Of a stretch of 64,000 nt of DNA, positions 16,836-26,969 are shown one piece after another. The DNA is from Thermophilibacter gallinarum (GTDB lineage: Bacteria > Actinomycetota > Coriobacteriia > Coriobacteriales > Atopobiaceae). Within the stretch, counting starts at the first letter, position 1, and every line of letters starts with the position of its first letter. A program made the position numbers and the translations under genes. The notes beneath the pieces were generated by a model. That model was not told the DNA's origin. It did no database searches and saw only the letters and a list, made by a program, of their open reading frames with translations. The stretch lies in assembly GCF_014982725.1 (NCBI RefSeq), contig NZ_JADCJZ010000003.1, positions 62,001-126,000 of the forward strand, written 5' to 3'.

Positions 16836-19173
16836 GCGCGCGGCGCCGGAGCGCCCCGACCGCCCGCTCCTCACGCCGCCCTTCTGGTCGCTCGTCTCGT
16901 TTCTGTCGTGCGCGCGCCTGTCCCTGTGGGTCGGGCCGCGGCCCGGCACGCTCGCCGCCGCGTCGGCGGGCGTGCTGGCGACTCTGCTGGCGTCATGCGT
17001 CGTCCTTTCGCGCACGAGGCTCAGTACGGTCGTCTCGGTGGTTGCCGCGCTCTCCCTCGGGGCGGGATGCGCCGGTCTCGCCTGCGCGGGCGAGCTCGCG
17101 CGCCAGGGGGCGCTCGCGGAGGCCCTCTCGTCGAGCCCGGTCTCGGCGTGGGAGCTGGAGGTCGAGTCGGACATGAGCGAGGGGGCGTCCGGATGGCGCG
17201 GTCGTGCGGCCGTCCTCCGGGACGGAGGGCGTGTCGGTCGCGTGTGGCTGCTCGCCGAGGAGCCTCACGAGCTCGGCGACACCCTGAGGTGCGTCGGGCG
17301 ATTCTCGGAGAACGAGGACGACGAGTGGGGTGCGAGCTCGCGGGCCCAGGGACTCTCGGGGACGGTGCGTGCAGTGAGGGTCCTCTCGTCGCGGCCTGCC
17401 GAGGGTCTGCACGGTGTCGTGCTCATGCTGCGGGAGTCGGTGCTCAGGAGCCTCGACGCGGGGTCCTCCGACCCCCGGGCGCTCGTGGCGGGCGCGATCT
17501 GCGCCTCGACGCGGGCGATGTCAGAGCGCGGGCTTGACGAGCTCTTCTCGGCGTGCGGCGTCTCGCACCTGGTGGCGGTGTCGGGGGGCCACCTCGTCCT
17601 CGTCTCGGCCGTGGTGTCCGCCCTGCTCAGGCGCACCCGACTCGGGACCCTTCCGCGCGCGCTGACGCTGCTCGGCGCGACAGCGCTCTTCGTGGCGTTC
17701 TGTGGCGCTCCGGTGTCGGCGGTGCGCTCCTGGGTGATGGTGCTCGCGGCCGAGCTCTCCCGGCTCGCGGGGCGCCGCGCCCACCCGCTCTCGTCGGCGA
17801 GCGTCACCGCGCTCGCCATGGCGGCCCTCGAACCGGGGGTGACGGGACAGCTGGGGTTCGTCCTCTCGGTCGCGTGCGTCTGCGGCATCTGCGCCCTCGG
17901 AGGGTACGCGCGCTACGTGCTGCGCGTGCTCGTGTGGCGCAGCGGTGGGACGCGGGGCCATGTGCCCGTGCGGGCGGCCCTCTCCTCGGCGCAGGAGGCG
18001 CTCGCGCTCACGGTGGTGTCCCAGGCGGTCACGATGCCGTTCACCTGCGCGACCTTCGGAACACTGTCGCTCGTCGCGCCTCTCGCCAACGTCCTTCTCG
18101 CGCCGCTCTTCTCGCTTGTCCTGGTCCTCGGGCTGGCCGTGGCCCTCCTCGCCTGGGCGCCTCCGCTCCAGGCGCTCGTGCTCGTGCCGTGCGATGCCGT
18201 CGGGACGGCCGTGGTGCGGCTCGCCCGACGGCTCGCGGGCCTGCCCCTCGCCTGCGTCCCCGTGAGCGTCGAGGAGGGGCCGGCCCTCGCCCTTCTCGGC
18301 ATTCTTCTCGCGGCACTGCTCGTCGTCTGGCCCCGCGTCACGAGGCGCGCGCTGGTCGGCGCGCTGTGCGCGGCCCTCGCCCTCGGCCTGGCCTGGCACC
18401 TGCGCTGGCGTCTGTTCGCCCCGGCCTGCGTGCGCGTGCTCGACGTCGGCCAGGGGGACGCGATCCTCGTCACCGACGGTTCGTCGTCTCTGCTCGTGGA
18501 CACCGGGCCCGGCGACGCCGTGGTCGGGGCCTGCGCGCGCAACAACGTGACGCACCTCGACGCCATCCTCGTGACCCACCTGCACGACGACCACGTGGGT
18601 GGGGTCGAGGCGCTTCGCGGCGTGGTCTCGGTGGGGGAGGTGATCGTCGCCGAGGGCGTCACGCTGGAGGCGGGGGACGTGCCCGTCTCCACGGTGGGGC
18701 GGGGAGACGTCGTGCGTGTCGGTCGCTTCTCGCTGGAGGTCCTCTCGCCGTCGGGACCCGTTGACGGACTGGAGAACGAGGACTCGGTCGTGTGCTCGCT
18801 CTCCTACGAGGACCAGGAGGGTCGCACGCTCCACGCGCTGCTCACCGGCGACGCCGAGCGTGACGTCACCGACACCCTCGTCGAGGCAGGTGACGTCGGC
18901 GACGTTGACCTTCTCAAGGTCGGGCACCATGGGTCGGAGGTCTCCGTCTCGGAGGGCGCCGCCGCGGCGCTCATGCCCGAGGTGAGCGTGGCGAGCGCGG
19001 GTGAGGGGAACGCGTACGGCCACCCCGACCCCGCATGCGTGGAGATTCTCGAAGACGTGGGCTCGACCTTCCTCTGCACGATGGACGTCGGCGACGTGTG
19101 CGTGGAGCCGGGCGTCGAGGGTCCCGTCGTCAGCTGCCAGAGGGGGAGCGTGCGTGATGCTACACTGAGGTAG
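16828..19173 (+). CDS. comEC: Competence DNA channel ComEC/Rec2
   Basis: ComEC of 781 residues. An N-terminal region with early hydrophobic helices precedes a soluble OB-like part. The Competence domain follows ('ACGVSHLVAVSGGHL', 'GAPVSAVRSWVM') with several membrane helices, then a C-terminal metallo-beta-lactamase domain with 'LDVGQGDAILV', 'LLVDTGPG' and metal ligands 'THLHDDHVGG' and 'KVGHHGSE'. It forms the membrane pore that takes up single-stranded DNA. Its GTG start overlaps comEA. Confidence 0.94.
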   Translation: MSERAAPERPDRPLLTPPFWSLVSFLSCARLSLWVGPRPGTLAAASAGVLATLLASCVVLSRTRLSTVVSVVAALSLGAGCAGLACAGELARQGALAEALSSSPVSAWELEVESDMSEGASGWRGRAAVLRDGGRVGRVWLLAEEPHELGDTLRCVGRFSENEDDEWGASSRAQGLSGTVRAVRVLSSRPAEGLHGVVLMLRESVLRSLDAGSSDPRALVAGAICASTRAMSERGLDELFSACGVSHLVAVSGGHLVLVSAVVSALLRRTRLGTLPRALTLLGATALFVAFCGAPVSAVRSWVMVLAAELSRLAGRRAHPLSSASVTALAMAALEPGVTGQLGFVLSVACVCGICALGGYARYVLRVLVWRSGGTRGHVPVRAALSSAQEALALTVVSQAVTMPFTCATFGTLSLVAPLANVLLAPLFSLVLVLGLAVALLAWAPPLQALVLVPCDAVGTAVVRLARRLAGLPLACVPVSVEEGPALALLGILLAALLVVWPRVTRRALVGALCAALALGLAWHLRWRLFAPACVRVLDVGQGDAILVTDGSSSLLVDTGPGDAVVGACARNNVTHLDAILVTHLHDDHVGGVEALRGVVSVGEVIVAEGVTLEAGDVPVSTVGRGDVVRVGRFSLEVLSPSGPVDGLENEDSVVCSLSYEDQEGRTLHALLTGDAERDVTDTLVEAGDVGDVDLLKVGHHGSEVSVSEGAAAALMPEVSVASAGEGNAYGHPDPACVEILEDVGSTFLCTMDVGDVCVEPGVEGPVVSCQRGSVRDATLR
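19161..19168 (+). promoter_or_regulatory. Extended -10 promoter candidate for holA
   Basis: TGCTACACT inside the last codons of comEC is an extended -10, the same 9-mer that precedes rpsO at 43994-44002. No good -35 is visible. Confidence 0.35.
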
Positions 19174-19218
19174 CGGGGCGACGCATCCGTCCCGCGCCAA
19201 GACGACGAGGGGAGTGAC

Positions 19219-20178
19219 ATGGCCGAGAAGGGCGCGCTGCTGCCGGCGTACCTGATCGTGGGGCCCGACGAGCTCAAGCGCAAGCAGGCCGTGGCACGGC
19301 TCCGCGCCCGCGTGGACGGGCCGCTCGCCGCCTTCAACCTCGAGGAGCTCGTCGCGAACGACGACATGGACCCCGTGGAGGTACTCGCCTCCCTCAACAC
19401 GCTGCCCATGGGCGGGGACCGACGCGTGGTGGTCATCGAGGCGGCGGAGAAGCTTCCCAAGGCGGTCTCCGAGGCAATCGTCGACTATCTCTCCAGTCCC
19501 AACGAGAGCTGCACCCTCGCCCTCGTGGCGGGGACGCTCGCAAAGTCGACGCGCCTCTACAAGGCGGTTGCGGGGGTGGGCCCCCGCTCGGTCGTCGACT
19601 GCTCCGCGAAGAAGGGGTGCGACCTGCCCCCCTACGTCCAGAAGCTCGCGCAGGCGCACGGCGTGTCCATCACGGCCGACGCTGCCCGTGAGCTCGTGGC
19701 GCGCGTGGGCGAGTCGACCACGATGCTGGACACGCAGCTCGGCTCGCTCGCCGCGCTTCTCGGCGGCTCGGGCACGATCTCGCCGGAGTTCGTGGAGGCG
19801 AACGTCGCGCGCGTGGCCGAGGTCAAGCCATGGGAGTTCCTCGACGTGCTGAGCGCCCGCGACGTCCGGCGCGCCCTCTCGCTCCACCGTCTGCTCGACG
19901 GCTCGGCGCTGGGCCTGCTCTCGCTCGTCACGGGCCGTCTGCGCGAGCTCGTCTGCGCGCGCTCGCTCCCCGCGCGCGGGGACGGTGCGGCGGTCGCCCA
20001 CGAGCTCGGGAAGCAGGACTGGCAGGTGAAGAACCACGTGCGCTGGGCGCGCCGCTTCGCCGACGGCGAGCTCGAGGCACTTCTCGGCGCGTGCGCCGAG
20101 GCCGAGCGCGCCCTCAAGAGCGGCGCCGAGGAGGAGGACACCATGGTGCGGCTCATCACCCGCATCTGCGGCGCGTGA
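19219..20178 (+). CDS. holA: DNA polymerase III delta subunit
   Basis: HolA of 319 residues. 'PAYLIVGPDELKRKQAV', 'FNLEEL' and 'LNTLPMGGDRRVVVIEAAEKLP' mark the AAA+-like N-terminal domain; the helical C-terminal part ends 'EEDTMVRLITRICG'. Delta opens the beta clamp inside the clamp loader. In many Gram-positives holA lies between comEC and rpsT; here the reverse-strand gene at 20297-21334 separates holA from rpsT. Confidence 0.9.
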   Translation: MAEKGALLPAYLIVGPDELKRKQAVARLRARVDGPLAAFNLEELVANDDMDPVEVLASLNTLPMGGDRRVVVIEAAEKLPKAVSEAIVDYLSSPNESCTLALVAGTLAKSTRLYKAVAGVGPRSVVDCSAKKGCDLPPYVQKLAQAHGVSITADAARELVARVGESTTMLDTQLGSLAALLGGSGTISPEFVEANVARVAEVKPWEFLDVLSARDVRRALSLHRLLDGSALGLLSLVTGRLRELVCARSLPARGDGAAVAHELGKQDWQVKNHVRWARRFADGELEALLGACAEAERALKSGAEEEDTMVRLITRICGA

Positions 20179-20296
20179 CGTCCTTCTCGATCGTGTCCCT
20201 GCTCCTTCACCCCTACTAGGGTGACGGGTTATACGTATTGCAGAGATGGATTAGACCTTGCGAGACGTAAAGGTTGTCACCCAGCGCCATATCGCA

Positions 20297-21334
20297 CTAG
20301 AGCAGACCGTAGGCCTCGACCGGCACCGTCTCGCTGAACGGCTGCTCCTCGGGTACGTTGATGAGCGGCGCATGGTCGCGCGGGACGCCGAAGGTCTCCA
20401 GCAGCCGGTCGAAGTAGCCGACGTCGAGCACCTCCTCGGGGGAGAAGCGGACGATGCGCGGCCGCTCGAGGGTGAGCCGCGACTCACGACGTCGCTCGCC
20501 GCGGATCGCGACGAGGGGCGTTCCTCCGTTCATGGTCGGGCTTACGTACTTCTCGCCACCGTCGAGCTCGCCGATGACGAGGGTGCCGTCTGGGAGGACC
20601 CACAGGAAGTCCACCCGATGGACCTTGCGCGGGTCCATCGGGTCGCAGAACGGGACCTGGAGCTCGGGAGCGGCAAACCCAAGCTCGAACATGGTCGCTC
20701 GGGCGATGGACTCCATTCCGTTCTCCGGCCGCGGATCGGCCAACGACGTCGCGAGGCGGGCGATCTCCGAGCCTCTGTGACGGGTGCCCATCGACCTCAC
20801 ATAGGAAATGAGCCCGCTTCGGTCCGTAGCGCCAACATGAAGCGAGGAGTCAGCGATTGCCAATCCTTCGCGGAATCCCAGACGCCGCGCGCAGTCGAAG
20901 ACCGTACGCTCCACCGAGGTAACCGGGACACCTGAGGCAATCACAGGTTCGTCGCCGGAGACGTGGACCTGTCGTACGGAGCCGCGTGCGTGGCAGCGTC
21001 TGGTTCCGGACAAGGTCGCTACCTCTAGTGGATGTTGGAGTCGCTCGGTCAAGCTGAGGCCGTGGGCGACTGCCGCAGACGTCCCACAGAAGACCCATGA
21101 CGGGTGAAGCGTATGGATTCCGCGCATGAGATGAAGAGTCCGCTGCGTCTCGGTGAGGCCAAGCCACAGATCGCGATCGACATAGAGGAGGGGAAGCGGC
21201 GAGACGAGCGATCCGTCCGCCACGCGACGCTCGAGCGCCTCTCGTATTCGCCGCGACCGCGTCGCAAGGCATGCGCCGCTATTCTCGGCCTCAGCAAGCA
21301 GCTCTTTGATCTCCTGGGTCACGCGCCTCTGCAT
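20297..21334 (-). CDS. AbiEi-like / DUF559-type protein with PD-(D/E)XK nuclease fold
   Basis: A 345-residue protein on the minus strand. The N-terminal half resembles AbiEi-type winged-helix/antitoxin proteins common in actinobacteria ('CGTSAAVAHGLSL', 'GVPVTSVERTVFDCARRLG'). The C-terminal part has the spacing of a PD-(D/E)XK nuclease: Glu208, Asp242 in 'VDFLW', Glu256-x-Asp258 in 'GELDGGEKY' and Lys262. No AbiEii toxin partner is adjacent, so it is an orphan. It interrupts the comEC-holA-rpsT-lepA order, suggesting insertion. Family placement is by recalled motif pattern; the biological role is unknown. Confidence 0.6.
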   Translation of the reverse strand: MQRRVTQEIKELLAEAENSGACLATRSRRIREALERRVADGSLVSPLPLLYVDRDLWLGLTETQRTLHLMRGIHTLHPSWVFCGTSAAVAHGLSLTERLQHPLEVATLSGTRRCHARGSVRQVHVSGDEPVIASGVPVTSVERTVFDCARRLGFREGLAIADSSLHVGATDRSGLISYVRSMGTRHRGSEIARLATSLADPRPENGMESIARATMFELGFAAPELQVPFCDPMDPRKVHRVDFLWVLPDGTLVIGELDGGEKYVSPTMNGGTPLVAIRGERRRESRLTLERPRIVRFSPEEVLDVGYFDRLLETFGVPRDHAPLINVPEEQPFSETVPVEAYGLL

Positions 21335-21343
21335 CGTCGCCCC

Positions 21344-21360
21344 CTTCCGTTGATCGGAAG
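21344..21360 (-). promoter_or_regulatory. Dyad in the leader of the AbiEi/DUF559-like gene
   Basis: CTTCCG-N5-CGGAAG lies 10 nt before the start codon and overlaps its GGAAGGGGG ribosome site. A TACCAT -10-like hexamer (minus strand) is just upstream. AbiEi proteins autoregulate at inverted repeats, so this could be an operator, or a translational hairpin. Confidence 0.4.
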
Positions 21361-21809
21361 ATGGTAGCGAAGGGTGCTGTCGGCTGACTATTCGCTGTCT
21401 TGCAGCTCACTTTCCGCTGCACGTCAGAGCTTTGGACTGTTACGACCGCCGACAGGAGAAATACGCGAGCGGTCGATTGCGGGCTTCAGACGGCAATCCT
21501 CACGGCATGCGAAGCGTGCGTCAGTCCAATCCAGCACGAAAGCGCACAGGTGCGCACGATGTGCGATCGCTCGCCAAATGATTGACTGAATTGACGTCTC
21601 GTTGGGATGGGATGGTCCGGGTGGGCCGCATATTCTGTCACTAATCAGACGGGATTATGAGAATGACACGAATGACGCGACCCCGCCCGTCCGCTGGGTG
21701 ACAAGGTTTGCGTGCCTTGGACGCGGATGAGATAAAACGAACGGTAAAGTTTGTCATTCATTGAGTGGGGGACTCAGTCAACTTTGCTGTCGAGAAGGTC
21801 GTCGGCATG
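21361..21809. other. AT-richer gap with no convincing gene
   Basis: This stretch between the minus-strand gene and the rpsT terminator is clearly less GC-rich than its surroundings. Short open frames here (for example 21374-21589) show no ribosome site, no codon bias and no recognisable motif. I see no RNA gene. It is most simply the non-coding remainder of the insertion that carries the AbiEi/DUF559-like gene. Confidence 0.5.
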
Positions 21810-21841
21810 AAAAAGGGACCCGGGCAGCACCCCGGGTCCCC
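21810..21841 (-). terminator. Terminator of rpsT
   Basis: On the minus strand GGGACCCGGG and CCCGGGTCCC form a perfect 10-bp stem with a 6-nt loop, followed by TTTTT. Confidence 0.92.
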
Positions 21842-21864
21842 TTGACGCGCTTTGTCAGCGGAAG

Positions 21865-22128
21865 CTACTTGATGGTGTTGACGAGCTTCTGCACGCCGCT
21901 CTTGCGCTGAGCGGCCTGGTTCTTGTGGATGATGCCCTTGGAAGCGGCCTTGTCGAGCAGGCGGCAAGCCTTGTTGGCGGCAAGCTGCGCGTCCTCGGCG
22001 TTGCCGGCCTCGACGGCAGCGCGAACGCCCTTGACGGCCGTCTTGAGCTCGGAGCGGACGGCGCGGTTGCGCTGGCGGGCCTTCTCGGCGGTGATGATGC
22101 GCTTCTTCTGAGACTTGATGTTAGCCAC
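21865..22128 (-). CDS. rpsT: 30S ribosomal protein S20
   Basis: S20 of 87 residues: 'NIKSQKKRIITAEKARQRNRAVRSELKTAVK' in outline, 'NKACRLLDKAASKGIIHKNQAAQRKSG', all typical of this helical 16S rRNA-binding protein. It uses a GTG start with an AAGGAACC site upstream. It is transcribed away from lepA, with a terminator downstream. Confidence 0.96.
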   Translation of the reverse strand: MANIKSQKKRIITAEKARQRNRAVRSELKTAVKGVRAAVEAGNAEDAQLAANKACRLLDKAASKGIIHKNQAAQRKSGVQKLVNTIK

Positions 22129-22196
22129 GTGCGGTTCCTTTCAAAAAGCTTCTGTTCTGAGGCCTCTGTTTGAGACACGGTGAGGTCAGCCTGCTG

Positions 22197-22202
22197 AGTA
22201 TA
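22197..22202 (-). promoter_or_regulatory. rpsT promoter -10 (extended)
   Basis: On the minus strand TGCTATACT provides an extended -10 about 70 nt before the rpsT start. It is arranged back-to-back with the lepA promoter. Confidence 0.6.
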
Positions 22203-22223
22203 GCATGCGGCGCGGCTCTTCGC

Positions 22224-22229
22224 TATCAT
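22224..22229 (+). promoter_or_regulatory. lepA promoter -10; possibly leaderless transcript
   Basis: TATCAT ends 7 nt before the lepA ATG, which would place the transcription start at or next to the start codon. No ribosome site is present in the preceding bases (TTCACCTC). A leaderless lepA mRNA fits both observations. Confidence 0.45.
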
Positions 22230-22236
22230 TCACCTC

Positions 22237-24044
<1,808 letters not shown>

Positions 24045-24048
<4 letters not shown>

Positions 24049-25049
24049 CGGCCGCCGAGGTCCTGGCCGAGTTTGCTCCCGCCGCCGCGCTCTGCCCCGC
24101 GCTGCCCGCCTGGGACGGCGAGCTTTCCGGCAGGCTGCTCATGGCGCCGATGGCGGGCGTCTCCGACGCGGCGTATCGCCTCATGGCGCGCGCCGGCGGC
24201 GCCGCGCTGGCCTACTCCGAGATGGTCTCGTGCGCGGGGCTCTACTACGGCGAGAAGAGCTGGGAGCTCGTGGACCCCGACCCGGCGGAGCCGGAGATCG
24301 CGGTGCAGCTCTTCGGCTCCAAGCCGGAGCTCTTCCGCGAGTCCGCGGAGCGCGTGGCGACCCGCCTGGGCGAGAGGCTCGCGCTCATCGACATCAACAT
24401 GGCCTGCCCCGTGCCCAAGGTGACCAAGAAGGGCGAGGGGTCGGCGCTGCTGGAGAACCCCGCGCTCGCCGCGGACATCGTGCGCGCGTGCCGCTCGGGC
24501 GCGCCGGACGTGCCCGTGACGGTGAAGATACGTCGCGGCCGCTACATGGGGCAGGAGGTCGCGCCCGAGTTCGCGCGGGCGATGGAGGACGCCGGAGCCG
24601 CCGCGGTGGCCGTGCACGGTCGCTTTGCCACGCAGATGTACCACTGCGAGGCGGACTGGGGTGCCGTGAGCCGCGTCGCGGACGCCGTGGGCATCCCCGT
24701 CATAGCCTCCGGCGACATCCTTTCGCACGACGCCGCGAGGCGCGTGCTCGCGGAGACCGGAGCGACGGCCGTGATGGTCGCGCGCGGCACCTACGGCAAC
24801 CCATGGGTCTTCTCGGGCCACGAGCCGAGCGTCGCCGAGAAGGTCGCGGCCTTCGAGTGCCACGTGCGCCTGCTCGAGGCTACGGGCGCCCACCTCAAGC
24901 GCGCCCGCAGCCTCGCCGGCTGGTACTTCAAGGGCATGCCCGACGCCGCCCGCTGGCGAAACGCCGCCATGAGCTGCGTGACGGCTGACGAGTTCCTCGC
25001 CGTGGCCGCCGAGGTGCGCGCGCATGTCTGTCCCGAGGCCTGCAGCTAG
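24045..25049 (+). CDS. dus: tRNA-dihydrouridine synthase (DusB-like)
   Basis: Dus family flavoprotein of 334 residues. '[15 protein letters not shown]', '[10 protein letters not shown]', '[22 protein letters not shown]' (catalytic Cys in 'NMACP'), '[10 protein letters not shown]' and '[14 protein letters not shown]' identify it. It reduces uridines in the tRNA D loop. The GTG start overlaps the lepA stop. Which Dus subfamily it belongs to is inferred from overall resemblance. Confidence 0.88.
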
Positions 25050-25066
25050 CTTCTCGCCGAATCGGG

Positions 25067-25193
25067 TACAATGCAGGTGCCGGGAGTCGCGGCATAGAAT
25101 TCGGCTCACGTGTACGTGTAGCCTCCGAGGACGACGGGGCGCGCAAGCGTAGAATATCGTCCACGTGTTGCGGGGCCTGCCTTGGCGGGCCCC
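25067..25193 (+). ncRNA. Candidate type III antitoxin RNA (ToxI-like): promoter, two ~55-nt repeats, weak terminator
   Basis: A TACAAT -10 (25067-25072) is followed by two imperfect repeats starting near 25081 and 25135, with TAGAAT at 25095/25150 and CACGTGT at 25107/25162, both 55 nt apart. A 10-bp hairpin (25172-25181 with 25184-25193) with a poor T run then precedes the ribosome site of the toxin-like gene. Promoter, tandem RNA repeats, leaky terminator, toxin is the defining layout of type III toxin-antitoxin loci. The -35 is weak and the repeats are diverged. Confidence 0.5.
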
Positions 25194-25213
25194 GTTGTCG
25201 TATAGGGAGGACG

Positions 25214-25663
25214 ATGAGACTCGTATCGATCGCCGACGATTACGTTGACCTGCTGTCGTCACGAGACAGGGAGTTCATGCAGAAGCATGGCAGGCCCTGC
25301 GTCCTTCTCGTGAGACTGAGGTTTCGGGTCAAGCGACACGACTTTGCTGTTCCCCTGCGATCGAATATTGCGCCCAACGTACCAAAGGAACAGTATTTTG
25401 CCCTGCCGCCCCGTCCTGCCACTCGCCCAAAGTGCAGACATGGAGTCCACTACATAAAGATGTTTCCGGTTCGGCGCTGCCTCGTCAGGAGATTCAGGAC
25501 TGAGGGCAATGCGTACTACGAGAAGCTCGTTGCCATACTTGACACAAATCAAAGTCGGCTTGTAAGGGAGTGCCAGGCTTATCTCGACGAGTATGAGAGA
25601 CTCGGTAAGCCGTGCTTCGCTGTCGATCTGGACAAGGCGCTCGAGCTGATGGAGAGCATATGA
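25214..25663 (+). CDS. Putative type III toxin-antitoxin endoribonuclease toxin (ToxN/CptN/TenpN-like)
   Basis: A 149-residue protein opening 'MRLVSIADDYVDLL', with 'FAVPLRSNI' (residues about 44-52), 'RHGVHYIKMFPV' (75-86) and a helical C-terminus. This layout and length fit the ToxN/AbiQ superfamily, most like the CptN/TenpN branches, which cut RNA and are held inactive by tandem-repeat antitoxin RNA. A GGGAGG ribosome site precedes the ATG. Codon use is much less GC-biased than in flanking genes, indicating recent arrival, and its stop overlaps the hemW ATG. Assignment is by motif memory and context. Confidence 0.58.
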   Translation: MRLVSIADDYVDLLSSRDREFMQKHGRPCVLLVRLRFRVKRHDFAVPLRSNIAPNVPKEQYFALPPRPATRPKCRHGVHYIKMFPVRRCLVRRFRTEGNAYYEKLVAILDTNQSRLVRECQAYLDEYERLGKPCFAVDLDKALELMESI

Positions 25664-26880
25664 CAAGCGCCCTCTACCTGCACGTGCCGTTCTGCGCGCG
25701 CAAGTGCGCGTACTGCGACTTCGCCTCGTGGGCGACGCCCGCTGGCGATGCGCTCATGGGCGCGTACGAGCGCGCGCTCGAGGCGCAGCTTGACGAGATC
25801 GCGTCGCTCGGGCTGCTCGAGGGGTGCGAGACCGCCTACGTGGGCGGCGGCACGCCGACGCTTCTGGGCGAGAAGTGCCTCGGCTCGCTGGTCGAGAAGG
25901 TCATGGCAGTGGCGCGGCCCTCGGAGCTCACCTGCGAGGCCAACCCTGACTCGCTCTCCGACGCCGTCCTTCTCGCCGTGCGCGAGGCGGGGGCGACACG
26001 GCTCTCGGTCGGCGTGCAGAGCCTCGATGACGGGGAGCTTTGCGAGCTCGGCCGCCTGCACGATGCTGCCTGCGCCCGCGAACGCGTGCAGGCTGCGGTG
26101 GCGTCGGGCCTCGACGTCTCGATCGACCTCATGTGCGCGACGCCGGGACAGACGCCGGAGAGCTGGAAGCGCTCGCTCGCGTGCGCGGTCGCGCTCGACG
26201 TGGGCCACGTGAGCGTCTACCCGCTGCAGATCGAGGAGGGCACGCCGCTCGACCGTCGCTACGCGGACGACCCCTGCGCATGGAACGACCCTGAGGTACA
26301 GGCTGAGAGAATGACCGAGGCTCAGGCCGCACTTGAGACTCATGGGTATTCCCGCTATGAGGTTGCGAGCTACGCACGCCCAGGTAAAGCGTGTCGTCAC
26401 AACAAAGTCTACTGGACGGGTTCACCCTATCTGGGTCTGGGTACCGCAGCCTCGAGCATGCTCGACCTAGAGGGTTACCTGAGACTTTTAAGCGTCTGCC
26501 CACAGCTCCCGGCGGCGCCGTCGGACGCCCGGCGCGTCCGGCTCACGGTCGAGACGCCGCGGCATGAGCTTGCCGAGGGCCCGCGCCTCTCCGCTCTGTC
26601 CTTCTCGCTGGAGTTCCTGACCGGGGCGCAGGCCGTCGCGGAGGACCTCATGCTCGGCGCGCGGCTCGTCGAGGGGCTGCGTTCCGAGCTCGTGGCCCGT
26701 GCCCGCGAGCTCTTTGGCGCCCGCTTTGACGACACCGTCGACGCCCTTCTCGCCCGCGGGCTCCTGGCCGAGAAGGACGGCCGGCTCGCGCCCACCGAGC
26801 AGGGCTGGCTCCTCGGCAACGAGCTCTACGGAGCCCTCTGGGACCTCGCTCCCGGCGAGGTCGTCACCGCCCGCTGCTAG
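25660..26880 (+). CDS. hemW: HemW-like radical SAM protein (coproporphyrinogen III oxidase-related)
   Basis: A 406-residue radical SAM protein. 'LYLHVPFCARKCAYCDF' gives the C-x3-C-x2-C cluster motif near residues 12-19; 'YVGGGTPTLL', 'ANPDSL', 'RLSVGVQSLDDGEL', 'DLMCATPGQTPESW' and 'LGLGTAASSM' match HemW/HemN-like proteins. HemW is regarded as a haem chaperone, not the oxidase HemN. The ATG overlaps the toxin-like gene. The stretch 26290-26505 is strikingly less GC-rich than the rest of the gene. Confidence 0.87.
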   Translation: MTSALYLHVPFCARKCAYCDFASWATPAGDALMGAYERALEAQLDEIASLGLLEGCETAYVGGGTPTLLGEKCLGSLVEKVMAVARPSELTCEANPDSLSDAVLLAVREAGATRLSVGVQSLDDGELCELGRLHDAACARERVQAAVASGLDVSIDLMCATPGQTPESWKRSLACAVALDVGHVSVYPLQIEEGTPLDRRYADDPCAWNDPEVQAERMTEAQAALETHGYSRYEVASYARPGKACRHNKVYWTGSPYLGLGTAASSMLDLEGYLRLLSVCPQLPAAPSDARRVRLTVETPRHELAEGPRLSALSFSLEFLTGAQAVAEDLMLGARLVEGLRSELVARARELFGARFDDTVDALLARGLLAEKDGRLAPTEQGWLLGNELYGALWDLAPGEVVTARC

Positions 26881-26969
26881 GCGCGCAACCGCCCCTCTCG
26901 CACGGCTCTTGCGCCGTACGCGCAAATGCGGCATGCTAGCAGGACAAACGCCGTGGAGAGGGGAGCGTC

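Noticed and set aside
21374-21589. 71-residue forward open frame in the AT-rich gap
   Set aside because: No ribosome site, no codon bias, no recognisable motif, and another overlapping frame is equally open.
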